Shown: one piece after another, positions 19,101 to 27,092 of the stretch | Numbering within the stretch: position 1 is the stretch's first letter | How the letters are laid out: each line of letters opens with the position of its first letter | From: Pedobacter sp. PACM 27299 | Lineage (GTDB): Bacteria > Bacteroidota > Bacteroidia > Sphingobacteriales > Sphingobacteriaceae | Assembly (NCBI RefSeq): GCF_001412655.1 | Contig: NZ_CP012996.1 | Location: 310,001-374,000 of the forward strand | Direction of reading: 5' to 3' | DNA length: 64,000 nt | Position numbers and translations under genes: made by a program | Notes under the pieces: model-generated | Seen by the model: the letters and a program-made list of their open reading frames with translations, nothing else | Databases searched by the model: none | What the model was told of the DNA's origin: nothing

Positions 19101-19286
19101 GAAGGTGGAGATCAGGTATCGCCATTAGGCCGTGCGGTGATTGGTGGATTATTCGCGTCGACCTTCTCTGTATTGATTTTATTGCCATTGGTATTTGCCT
19201 GGGTACAGGGAAAAACCGGTACAACCTCTCCGTCCTTAGATCCGGAAGATGAAAACAGTTTACATTTTGTTAAACCAAACGCTTAA
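16137..19286 (+). CDS. RND-family efflux pump inner membrane permease
   Basis: At 1049 residues it has the full AcrB/MdtB-type layout. There is a first helix (IMVMVMGLLFFG), a large periplasmic loop, a helix block around residues 330-500 with G-x-x-V-D-E-S-T-V-T-I-E-N, a second periplasmic loop and a final helix block ending in LLPLVFAWVQG. The proton-relay helix 4 reads Asp400-Glu401 where most drug pumps have Asp-Asp. The sequence is closer to the hydrophobe/drug type than to CusA, but the substrate cannot be told from sequence. It lies between the TolC gene (12 bp) and the adaptor gene (5 bp). Confidence 0.92.
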   Translation: MNLLRIALRKPISIMVMVMGLLFFGIKASRNIKIDILPEMNLPVVYIAHSFNGYTPQQMEGYFTKMYVNMMLFTSGIKSIETKNTQGLTLMKLNFYEGIDMGQAIAEISALSNRSQVFLPPGAPPPFIIRFDASSQPVGQLVFRSETKTNNQLQDIANFTARPFLIAIPGLTTAPPFGGSPRTVEINIDPNKLRSHQLSPDQIVEAISRNNITAPSGNVYINDINYLTPTNNTIKVVEDFGNIPIFKGKADNLYIRDIATVKDGADITTGFALINGKRSVYINIAKSGNASTWDVVSKLKKAIPNIQNNLPDDIKISYEFDQSVYVINAVKSLILEGVLGALLTGLMVLLFLGDKRSAIIVILTIPISILSGLLFLKLFGQSINIMSLSGLALAIGILVDESTVTIENIHQHLAMGKAKSQAIWDACKEIAFPKLLILLCILAVFAPAFMMTGIPGALFMPLALAIGFSMIVSFLLSQTFVPILCNWMMEPHSVEELQKESRFDRFRNRFIDFLTSLLPKKKPVILLSFLAVGTLIYLMFSITGTDVLPAVNSSQFQLRIKAPEGTRIEKTEQKIKQVLRELETVIGKDHIAISSVFIGQHPSSFAVSPIYLYNAGPHEALMQVALKDYTGNTSLLKDEIRAHLKKKMPELQLSFEPIELTEKILSQGTNTPIEVRFSGMMKKRNIMYANRLLAKLKEIDYLRDQQIPQSLNYPALAINIDRVRAAQLGIDAQDIAKSMIATTASSRYTSKNMWVEGMMGIAYDVQVQTPQNILNSKDELANIPLSKNSARPVLGDVATIMPSTTLGESYNLGTMAYTTVTANLHQMDLGRAQKDVNAAIASLGEIPKGLNISVAGMAPVLDETMDSLLSGLLVAILVVFLMLTANFQSFKVSSIILTTVPFVALGSLVLLKITGSTLNLQSYMGIIMSVGVSIANAVLLISNAETLRLQSGDAYASAMKAAALRMRPIIMTSMAMIAGMLPMAIGHGEGGDQVSPLGRAVIGGLFASTFSVLILLPLVFAWVQGKTGTTSPSLDPEDENSLHFVKPNA

Positions 19287-19291
19287 AAAAA

Positions 19292-20383
19292 ATGAAAAGA
19301 TTCACTTATATCCTTGCGGGATTGACGCTTGCTCTCGCCGCCTGCAGCAATGAAAAAAAAGTAACGGAAAAAACGGCAGCTATGCCGATGATGATGCAAA
19401 GTTTTGAGACGATTACCATTCATAAAACAAATCCAAAAGTTACTTTGAAGCTGGCAGGAGAGTTATTGGCAGATCAGGAAACGGCATTATATGCCAAAGT
19501 CAATAGTTATGTACAGCAGATCAAGGTCGATATTGGCTCAAAAGTGACAGCTGGCCAAGTGCTGGTGGTCTTAGATGCACCAGAGATCCAAGCCCAGCTG
19601 GCCACGGCGAAATCAAAGCTGCAAGCACAGGAAGCGATCTACATCGCGACCAAATCCAATTACGACCGGATGTTTGTTGCCGATAAAACTGAAGGCGCCA
19701 TTGCCAAGGATGCTTTGGACCAGATTACGGCCAAAAAATTAGCAGATGAGGCGCAGGTAAATGCGGCGAGATCCATCTACAATGAGCTCAAAGCCATGAA
19801 CAATTACCTGGTGATCCGGGCACCATTCAGCGGGACGATAACCAATAGAAATGTAGATTTAGGTGCCTATGTAGGGCCAATGGGTAAAGCGGCAGATCTA
19901 CCTTTATTGGTTATACAGAGCAATCAAAAGTTGCGCTTATCGCTATCGGTGCCAGAAGCGAATACACCTTATCTAAATATTGGGGATACGATCCGGTTCA
20001 AAGTAAAGTCTATTCCTCAAAAGATATATATGGCCAGGATCTCCAGAAAATCGGGTGCCCTGGATGAGAAATTGCGTTCTGAAAAAATAGAGGCAGATCT
20101 GCTCAATGTAAGCCAGGAGTTGAAGCCAATGATGGTGGCGGAAACGAACATCCCGCTCCAAGCGGCGGAAGCCAGTTTCTTTATTCCAAAAACAGCTTTG
20201 GTGGATGCCAATCTAGGCGTATATGTGATTCGAATTGAAAATGGAAAAACCAAAAATATTTCGGTTGCTAAAGGCCGAATGATGCCGGATCAGGTAGAAA
20301 TATTTGGGGACTTGAAAGGAGGAGATGAAATCCTGTTAAAAGCAACTGAAGAAATCGAAGAAGGTGCAACCGTCAAAAAATAA
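19292..20383 (+). CDS. RND efflux periplasmic adaptor (membrane fusion protein), lipoprotein
   Basis: This 363-residue lipoprotein has a lipobox at A-L-A-A-C (Cys at about 18). The biotinyl-lipoyl half motifs (KVNSYVQQIKVDIGSKVTAG and VIRAPFSGTI) flank a helical hairpin of about 70 residues. A beta-barrel domain and a C-terminal G-G-D-E-I-L-L-K segment follow. It links the RND pump to the TolC duct. It is the last gene of the operon. The spacing of 5 bp after the pump gene implies strict co-expression. Confidence 0.92.
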   Translation: MKRFTYILAGLTLALAACSNEKKVTEKTAAMPMMMQSFETITIHKTNPKVTLKLAGELLADQETALYAKVNSYVQQIKVDIGSKVTAGQVLVVLDAPEIQAQLATAKSKLQAQEAIYIATKSNYDRMFVADKTEGAIAKDALDQITAKKLADEAQVNAARSIYNELKAMNNYLVIRAPFSGTITNRNVDLGAYVGPMGKAADLPLLVIQSNQKLRLSLSVPEANTPYLNIGDTIRFKVKSIPQKIYMARISRKSGALDEKLRSEKIEADLLNVSQELKPMMVAETNIPLQAAEASFFIPKTALVDANLGVYVIRIENGKTKNISVAKGRMMPDQVEIFGDLKGGDEILLKATEEIEEGATVKK

Positions 20384-20411
20384 CTGTTTTTAACAGATAA
20401 GAATTTGTTTA

Positions 20412-20437
20412 GAAAGCCAACCCTCGGGCTGGCTTTC
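20412..20437 (+). terminator. Dyad after the efflux operon, possible terminator
   Basis: An 8-bp stem (20412-20419 with 20430-20437) with a partly paired loop lies 28 bp after the adaptor stop. No T-run follows on either strand, so it may be a processing or Rho-linked structure instead of an intrinsic terminator. Confidence 0.4.
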
Positions 20438-20504
20438 ACCTAAAAAAGGCTGTCGCAAAAGACCGGCTTTACAAGGGAAAGAGACCTGCTCGTCTTTGGA
20501 GGAA

Positions 20505-20577
20505 GGAAGGGGGTTGGATAGGGTCTGGATAGCAGGGACTAAGGCAACCCTACGTAGACCCTATCCAAACCCCTTCC
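20505..20577. repeat. 22-bp inverted repeat (21 of 22 matching), REP/BIME-like
   Basis: The left arm 20505-20526 and right arm 20556-20577 are reverse complements except for one base, with a 29-bp centre that itself holds a short AGGG/CCCT dyad. The base composition is unlike the AT-rich surroundings. It is not a terminator since no T-run follows. It looks like a dispersed palindromic element; whether it recurs in the genome cannot be told from this window. Confidence 0.75.
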
Positions 20578-20880
20578 GCTCCCTATTATAAGGCCCTTCT
20601 CTTCCCGACCACTTCCCGACGACTACCTATCTTTCTTTAAAATTATTTTTTTCCCTTCTTTTTTAACATTTCAACCCCAGCAAATTCAGAAAAAATCCAC
20701 CGAAACAAAAGAAATGTTTTTTTAAAAACCCGAATAATTTAGTTTCAACTGTAAAACCAAAACAACCAGTTTTTGAAAATTAAGCCCAAAAATCTTCTTT
20801 TTTTGCCGTCTTTATTTTTAATAATTCTGGATATATGCCATGGAAAGTGTAAAAAGGCGATTTTTTGTAAATTATCCCGG

Positions 20881-20894
20881 AGCGCAAACGTTTG
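20881..20894 (+). promoter_or_regulatory. LacI-type operator candidate, copy 1
   Basis: AGCGCAAACGTTTG contains the perfect 10-bp palindrome CAAACGTTTG (20885-20894), the central-CG form bound by many LacI/GalR regulators. The same 14 bases occur in reverse at 21271-21284. Confidence 0.45.
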
Positions 20895-21197
20895 TGTGGA
20901 GTAGAAATTACAATATTTTTAACGGTAAACAACTGTAAATCTCTTTTTTAAGCCCTAAGAAAGAGGACATTCTGGTCTAATTCAAGAAAACTTTGCTTTT
21001 AATATGTAATGATAATTACCTTATTTATAAGCTATTAGTAAATAAAAAACACGATTATTATTTCTGTTATGAGTTCATTTTTTTAAAACACCTCAGTAAT
21101 GTAATAGTTTGGTCAAAATAATTAGTTCGTTAATACTATTTTATCACTTGCTTCTTAAAACAGAATCTGCGTCTCTATTTTAAGTATTATTAAATTG

Positions 21198-21254
21198 GAC
21201 ATATTATACGGAAAAATTATTGCGCTTTACTTGTTGATATTGACATATTATGCG
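21198..21254 (+). repeat. 13-bp direct repeat GACATATTATRCG, two copies 44 bp apart
   Basis: Copies at 21198-21210 and 21242-21254 differ at one base. The 44-bp spacing is about four helical turns, which would place the two on the same face of DNA. They lie just before operator copy 2 and could bind an activator. Confidence 0.4.
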
Positions 21255-21270
21255 ATAATAGTACGTTAAT

Positions 21271-21284
21271 CAAACGTTTGCGCT
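21271..21284 (-). promoter_or_regulatory. LacI-type operator candidate, copy 2
   Basis: CAAACGTTTGCGCT is the exact reverse complement of copy 1 at 20881-20894. The two centres are 386 bp apart, which would allow DNA looping by a tetrameric regulator. It lies about 500 bp before the first susC gene. Confidence 0.45.
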
Positions 21285-21780
21285 GTCATTTGCGGAAAAG
21301 TCGCGATATAAATATCCTAAATTGCTTTCATTAAGTATTACATAATCTTATGTCGTTGATCAACCACCAGAATAACTTATTCTGCAACACTAGGATAGCC
21401 ATACGAATGCCATTGAAAAAGACATTTAAGCAACATATGCTATAACTAACCAAACAGCAACCTAAACCAAACAAACTATGATTACAATCTTTACTCTTTC
21501 TCAGCAATTGCATCTAAATTGTTTGATCCAGATTTAACCCCATTCGATTAAATAGAACAATCAGGTTATTCCATTATTAAATCAGATCATCAGCTCTTTT
21601 CTATAACACGTTTTCCAGGGCTTTATTATCTACCAGATATTTTTTAATGATTAACCCATTCCACATCATTTTGTGGTCAGTGGATTTTTATGGCCTGTTT
21701 TTTAAATCATCAGCGCTCTTGTGATTTATCCGACAACAGGAAATTAACTAAGCTAACAATCTAATAATTAATTAATACGA

Positions 21781-24780
21781 ATGAAAATGGTCCGAATTAT
21801 TGCGAGTGCGTTCTTTGCGGTCCTGGTTTCTGCCCTTTGTTTTGTAAAGGCAGAGGCAAAGCCCCTTTATACCGCTCCACTGAATTACCACAGTATTCTC
21901 ATCAGACAGGATACGGTGCCCGAAGACTCTGCTGAGTTAAAAAGGATAGACAAAGCAATATCCAAGAAAATCAGTAACTCTGCTATACTTAAAGGAACCA
22001 GAGACTCTGTCAATATCAGAGTTGCAGCCTTAAGTCCAAATATTTCCCTCCAGCAAATGCTAAAAGGAAATGTAGCCGGAGTGTACGTTCAGGAAACCAC
22101 CGGAGAGCCCGGCGCTGAACAAAGTATGTTGATCAGAGGACTTTCTGCTCCGATCTTCAGTAGAAAAGACGTATATGCAGTACAGCCTGCAGTGTATTTA
22201 AATGGTATTCCTTTATCTCAGGACAACCCTTTTGCTTTTGAGATCCAAAAATACGACTTCAATCGTATTGGCCCTGCCACCAACCTTTTATCCTTTATAG
22301 ACATCAACGATGTCAACTCTATAGAGGTCATCAAAGACCCGGTAGCATTGGCGAAATTAGGGCCTAATGCAGCCAACGGCGCAATTTGGGTGACTACTAA
22401 AAATGCAAAATCCGGTACCAGACAAATTAGTCTGAACAGTTACTTCGGAATGGTGCAGTCCAGTAAGGTAAATACGGTGAATGGTGCGTATGAAAATGCT
22501 TTCCGCCAGCCTTTCTACCAGAAATATGCGACCGCAGATGACCGCGCTAATTATGTAGGTTATTTAAGAGATTCTACCAGTACCGACTATTATGGGCCTT
22601 CCAACTGGAACGACCTGTATTTCAAAACAGCTCCTGTTTACTCACTTGACTTAAGCTTAACCGGTGGATCTGAACGTGCAAACTTCAGATTTTTTGGCGG
22701 TAATACCCGTAGTGCCGGCAATGCCGATGAAACTGCCTTAAACAGGTATACTGCAGGATTTCAAATCAACATGGCGCCATTTGAATGGTTAACATTGTCT
22801 ACCAAGATCAATGCGACCAGATTAGATAGAAACAGGAATAGAAGCGTGAGAGATCGTTTTGGTGAAACCACTTACTTGACAGATTTTACCACTCCGTTAT
22901 CTCCAAATAAAGCGCTTTACCAAAACTTCTTAGATGAATATAAAAAGGTAATTGACGACAATACCAATACACTTTTACAAGGAGCAGTAGCACTGACACT
23001 GAAACTGGATAAAATCAGCTTCACCACCAGTGTGCTTTTTGACTATATGGAAGGCACCAGGGATGCTTTCTTCCCTTCTACCTTAATGGAAGACAATAAT
23101 TTTGTTTCCAATTATTTTGGGTTTAACCAGCGTGTGATCCTGAATAACGCATTTAGTTATAAATATGATTTAAATAAAGACCACAAGTTCGAATTCGAAT
23201 TGGGGCAGTCTTTACAGGACGATACCTATAAATATAACTACGCGAAAGCTTATAATGGGCCTAACGATTTTATCAAAATCAATCAGGTAGATGGTAATAG
23301 AGACCATGATGATTATTTGGAATCTCCTTATGGTGGATTTTATGTATCCCGTTTCAACGATCGCGAAAAGAGTAAATTACTTTCATTTTATGGCGCAGCA
23401 AGATACCAATACAAAGACCTGCTTACTTTAAGAGCCAGCCTAAGAAATGATGGTTCTTCAAATGGGCAGCCGGATAGTCGCTGGATGATAACGCCAGCAT
23501 TTGGTGCGGAATGGAGCCTTAAAAACCAATTCTTAACCGCAAATAATTTATTCGAAGATTTAAGAGTAACGGCCTCCTGGTCTAGAATCATGAAGCCATT
23601 TAATGACGATCGTTTCGCTGGCGGACCTCAATACAGAGTAAACATGGGATGGAATGAAGAGCCAACTTTACCTACCTATGGTGGTGGTGGTGGTATCATG
23701 AGACCTTATACTTCTGGATGGGTAGGTTACGGCATTGGACTTCCTTATGTAGATCAGTTTAACCTGGGCTTAGAGGGCAGTTTCTTAGAAGGCCGCTTAA
23801 ATGGAGGTATTACCTACTACCAAAAGAACGATAAGAGAATGGTATTGAATTTACCATTGGTGAAGGAAAGTGGTTACGCAAGTATCAATGCTACCGGAAT
23901 GGATGTGAGAAATACCGGAGTAGACCTGACTTTGAATGCGCAAATTCTGAAAAGAGAAAGCAGTTTAAGCTGGACTACAGGTTTCAATATGAATTTCAAT
24001 AAAAACAAACTGACTGCTTTGCCAAACGGATTGAAAGAGCTGATCATCGGCGATCGCCTCCTGAAAGTAGGAGAGTCTATTGGTGCTTTCTGGTTGTATG
24101 AAAATAAAGGAATCTATAATAACAGTGCTGAAATTCCAGTAAATCCAGCCAATGGCAGAGCATTAACATTTGATGGCAATACCTTGAAAGCTGGTGATCC
24201 GATCTGGAAAGATCAAAACGGAGACTATGTGGTAAACGATGCAGATAAAGTATTGAAAGGCAGTCGCCTTCCCAAATTTACTGCAGGGTGGACCAACCAG
24301 TTCAGTTATGCAGGTGTAGACCTGACTTTACAGTTTTTTGCAGCCATCGGACAAAAAGCATTGAATCAATATGATGCCAGCCGTTACGATTTTATCAACA
24401 GAGAAAACTCCAATAACATTGGTTCCATCAGAGAAGTAAACTCCTGGCAGATCAGCAATAACGCAAAAAGTTATACGATTTACAACCCATGGAGTGATGT
24501 GATCCCTTACCGTATCGATCAGGACCTATTCTTAGAAAATGCTTCTTATGTAAAATTAAGAACAGTTTCATTAGGATATGACCTTACGAAAACGAAAGCA
24601 ATCAGAAACATGAAAGCAGACATCAAGAGAATCTATGTATATGTGACTGCCAACAACCTGCTTACCATGTCTCCATTTACAGGTGGTGATCCCGAACTAA
24701 TTGATTATACGGGCATGTACAATGGTTACGGAATGGCTATTCCAAGAACCTACACGCTTGGGGTAAAGTTTGATTTATAG
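21781..24780 (+). CDS. SusC/RagA-type TonB-linked outer membrane transporter, short N-terminus
   Basis: This 999-residue protein has a signal peptide (1 to about 26), then about 55 residues of linker. The TonB-dependent plug begins near residue 80 (L-S-P-N-I-S-L-Q-Q-M-L-K-G-N-V-A-G-V, G-E-P-G-A-E-Q-S-M-L-I-R-G), with SIEVIKDPVALAKLG, then a large barrel ending in Y-T-L-G-V-K-F-D-L. The carboxypeptidase-regulatory-like domain found before the plug in most SusC proteins, and in the second copy at 28153, is missing. There is no STN signalling domain. It would import a sugar or peptide ligand with the SusD protein encoded 20 bp downstream, energised by TonB. It is the first gene of the locus. Confidence 0.93.
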   Translation: MKMVRIIASAFFAVLVSALCFVKAEAKPLYTAPLNYHSILIRQDTVPEDSAELKRIDKAISKKISNSAILKGTRDSVNIRVAALSPNISLQQMLKGNVAGVYVQETTGEPGAEQSMLIRGLSAPIFSRKDVYAVQPAVYLNGIPLSQDNPFAFEIQKYDFNRIGPATNLLSFIDINDVNSIEVIKDPVALAKLGPNAANGAIWVTTKNAKSGTRQISLNSYFGMVQSSKVNTVNGAYENAFRQPFYQKYATADDRANYVGYLRDSTSTDYYGPSNWNDLYFKTAPVYSLDLSLTGGSERANFRFFGGNTRSAGNADETALNRYTAGFQINMAPFEWLTLSTKINATRLDRNRNRSVRDRFGETTYLTDFTTPLSPNKALYQNFLDEYKKVIDDNTNTLLQGAVALTLKLDKISFTTSVLFDYMEGTRDAFFPSTLMEDNNFVSNYFGFNQRVILNNAFSYKYDLNKDHKFEFELGQSLQDDTYKYNYAKAYNGPNDFIKINQVDGNRDHDDYLESPYGGFYVSRFNDREKSKLLSFYGAARYQYKDLLTLRASLRNDGSSNGQPDSRWMITPAFGAEWSLKNQFLTANNLFEDLRVTASWSRIMKPFNDDRFAGGPQYRVNMGWNEEPTLPTYGGGGGIMRPYTSGWVGYGIGLPYVDQFNLGLEGSFLEGRLNGGITYYQKNDKRMVLNLPLVKESGYASINATGMDVRNTGVDLTLNAQILKRESSLSWTTGFNMNFNKNKLTALPNGLKELIIGDRLLKVGESIGAFWLYENKGIYNNSAEIPVNPANGRALTFDGNTLKAGDPIWKDQNGDYVVNDADKVLKGSRLPKFTAGWTNQFSYAGVDLTLQFFAAIGQKALNQYDASRYDFINRENSNNIGSIREVNSWQISNNAKSYTIYNPWSDVIPYRIDQDLFLENASYVKLRTVSLGYDLTKTKAIRNMKADIKRIYVYVTANNLLTMSPFTGGDPELIDYTGMYNGYGMAIPRTYTLGVKFDL

Positions 24781-24800
24781 TTTTAAATAGAATAGAGAAG

Positions 24801-26366
24801 ATGATAAATTTTATAAACAGGAACACAACTTTTAATAAAGCCCTAACCGCTTTGTTATTGCTGGCAGTTTTGTCAGCTAACTTCTCCTGTAAAAAGGCAT
24901 TGGACGTGCAATCAACAAGGTTATCTACTGAAGAAACACAGTGGACTACATTGGAAGATGGTTTATCTGGCGTATTGGGTATGTATGCTTTAATGCGTAC
25001 TGCAATGGCCAGTAACAATACCCACTGGTTAATGGGAGAATTGAGACAAGGAGATTTTCAAGCCACCAACAGGTCTGATTTAAAAGCCATCATTCGTGGA
25101 GATTTGAAAGCTTCTTATCCCATCATGAATGAGATCAGCAACTGGCGGAGATTTTACTCTGTGGTGAATGCTACGAGTTTGTTTATTGAAAGATCAGGAG
25201 AGATCCTTGCAAAAGATAAACGCTATACCAAAGTCAACAATGACGTGGATATTGCACAGGCAAGAGCTTTGAGAGCATTCGCTTATTTTTATATGGTACG
25301 CATCTGGGGTGATGTTCCTTTGCTGACTTCTTCACACGATGGACAGTTTGAAGAACATGAAAGAACCGATCAGAAGAAAGTACTGGCATTTGCAGAATCT
25401 GAATTGTTAGCTGCGGCAAAAGTGCTCCCTATTTATTATGGATGGGCAGATCCTCAGCTTCCAGGTGATTATTACGGTAGAAACCGTGATTACTGGAATG
25501 GGGTACTGTTCACCAAGATTTCTGCTTATGCAATTTTATCGCACATCACTGCATGGCAGGGAAAATATCTGGAAACGGAGATTTACACCAAATTTATCAT
25601 GGAAAATTTCCAGAAAGATGGTTCACAATCTTCTCCAAGGTACATTTCTATGAACGATTTGACTGAAAACGGTTTCTACAGTCCTTTTGCCTTTAAGAGG
25701 GGAGTACAGATTGTTGGTTTCGCCTTCGAATATGGAAATGGTGAAGCAACTGCAAACGGTCACATTGAGCAGCTGACTTTAGCCGCTCCAATTACCCGTA
25801 AGCCAGTACCAGACATGTATGTGCCAAAAGACACGATTCTTAGCGCCTTTAAGGACTTGAAAGATCAACGTTTTGGACTAGATACAATTACTAAACTGTA
25901 CCGCACCAATTACTTTGTGAATTTCAATACAGAAAAACCAATTTTCAAAAAGATTGCGGTTGTCCAAAATGGTGACATCGGTAATGACGGAACTTATGCC
26001 GTGTTCAGTTCAGCGGTATTATTTACCCGTCTAGAAGAATTAACTCTACTTAGGGCGGAAGCACTGGCAGTACTTGGCTTTAGAGATGAAGCGATTAGCT
26101 GGTTAAATACTGCAGCAGCGAAACGTGGTACTACCGCTTTTTCAAATACTTCTAAGGCTGACGTGATGGACGCCATTTTTGCGGAACGCAGAAGGGAGCT
26201 GATGGGCGAAGGATGGCGTTGGTATGATCTGGTAAGATACAATAGAGTCAAACGCAACAACCCTGGTTTTAATAAACTGCTGGATGAAAACGGAATCTAT
26301 TGGCCAATCTCAAGAGATGTGCTGAATGCCAATAAAAAGATCGTTCAAAATAGTTTCTGGAATTAA
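24801..26366 (+). CDS. SusD/RagB-family surface lipoprotein, copy 1
   Basis: This 521-residue lipoprotein has a lipobox ending N-F-S-C-K-K (Cys about 30). The SusD pattern includes Q-A-R-A-L-R-A-F-A-Y-F-Y-M-V-R-I-W-G-D-V-P-L in the TPR region and the C-terminal E-R-R-R-E-L-M-G-E-G-W-R-W-Y-D-L-V-R signature. SusD lids bind glycan at the cell surface over the SusC barrel. It is paired with the 999-residue SusC 20 bp upstream. The ligand is unknown; neighbours point to glycoprotein glycans. Confidence 0.95.
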   Translation: MINFINRNTTFNKALTALLLLAVLSANFSCKKALDVQSTRLSTEETQWTTLEDGLSGVLGMYALMRTAMASNNTHWLMGELRQGDFQATNRSDLKAIIRGDLKASYPIMNEISNWRRFYSVVNATSLFIERSGEILAKDKRYTKVNNDVDIAQARALRAFAYFYMVRIWGDVPLLTSSHDGQFEEHERTDQKKVLAFAESELLAAAKVLPIYYGWADPQLPGDYYGRNRDYWNGVLFTKISAYAILSHITAWQGKYLETEIYTKFIMENFQKDGSQSSPRYISMNDLTENGFYSPFAFKRGVQIVGFAFEYGNGEATANGHIEQLTLAAPITRKPVPDMYVPKDTILSAFKDLKDQRFGLDTITKLYRTNYFVNFNTEKPIFKKIAVVQNGDIGNDGTYAVFSSAVLFTRLEELTLLRAEALAVLGFRDEAISWLNTAAAKRGTTAFSNTSKADVMDAIFAERRRELMGEGWRWYDLVRYNRVKRNNPGFNKLLDENGIYWPISRDVLNANKKIVQNSFWN

Positions 26367-26400
26367 GCTCCTTTCAGTTCATCACCTTAAATAAATTGTA

Positions 26401-27081
26401 ATGAAAAATACTATAAAAAATCTCTTTTTTCTCCCGTTTATGGCAGCGGTAGGTCTATTCATGATCCTGCCTGGATGTAAAAAAACAGATAAAACTTATT
26501 ACGCCTACGAAAATAAGATTCAGGAATTTGATGGGACTGCTTTGGGCTACCTAAAATCACAAACAGGACAGTATGACTCCCTTTTACTGGTGCTTAATCG
26601 CCTGCCTGCTTTGCAAGATTCCCTGGAAAATAAAAACCTGACGGTTTTTGCGGTATCGAATAGAAGTTTTGAATCGGCCATTAAAAACCTGAATGTGACG
26701 AGAAAGATGGAGCTAAAAGCACCAATCTATCTGGCTACGGCAGACCTGTCAGAATTGGAAATAATGGTATGTAAATACCTGATCGCAGGTAAAACAAAGT
26801 CGGATGATTATATGAGCTACTCCGATGGTCTGCATGTAAAGACCTTGCTTCATAACTATCCAATGCACATCCTATATTCAAAAGCAAGTGCTTCAGGACT
26901 GATCAATGGTGGCCCTCAGATTTTAACCTATAGCGATCCAAGAGGTTCCATTTTCGTGAAATTCTGGCAGCGCAGCCCAACCAATGCGGTGAACATTCTG
27001 ACCCATAACGCAATTGTCAATATTCTGGCACCTAGCCATGAATTTGGCTTTAATGAATTCACACAAAGGATTAATAAATAA
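26401..27081 (+). CDS. Fasciclin (FAS1)-domain lipoprotein, copy 1
   Basis: This 226-residue lipoprotein (lipobox I-L-P-G-C-K-K, Cys near 26) has one FAS1-like domain: G-T-A-L-G-Y-L-K-S-Q followed by NLTVFAVSNRSFESAI, which is the FAS1 H1-type segment, and a closing T-H-N-A-I-V-N-I-L-A. FAS1 domains mediate adhesion and are regular partners of SusC/SusD pairs in Sphingobacteria. It lies 34 bp after SusD copy 1, and a relative occupies the same place in the second module (32860). Confidence 0.8.
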   Translation: MKNTIKNLFFLPFMAAVGLFMILPGCKKTDKTYYAYENKIQEFDGTALGYLKSQTGQYDSLLLVLNRLPALQDSLENKNLTVFAVSNRSFESAIKNLNVTRKMELKAPIYLATADLSELEIMVCKYLIAGKTKSDDYMSYSDGLHVKTLLHNYPMHILYSKASASGLINGGPQILTYSDPRGSIFVKFWQRSPTNAVNILTHNAIVNILAPSHEFGFNEFTQRINK

Positions 27082-27092
27082 GGCAATAAGAC

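Larger units (their letters stand above)
20384..21780 (+). other. 1.4 kb non-coding region between the efflux operon and the SusC locus
   Basis: No believable gene is present on either strand. The left 200 bp hold two dyads, one of them a long inverted repeat, and are GC-richer. The rest is AT-rich and carries a LacI-type palindrome twice in opposite orientation and a 13-bp direct repeat. I found no exact TAnnTTTG box near the SusC start, so the operon promoter is not placed. Such length is unusual in this gene-dense window and suggests a large control region. Confidence 0.7.

Noticed and set aside
20457..20490. Left edge of an insertion sequence near the GC-rich dyads
   Set aside because: No transposase frame, target duplication or second terminal repeat could be found.
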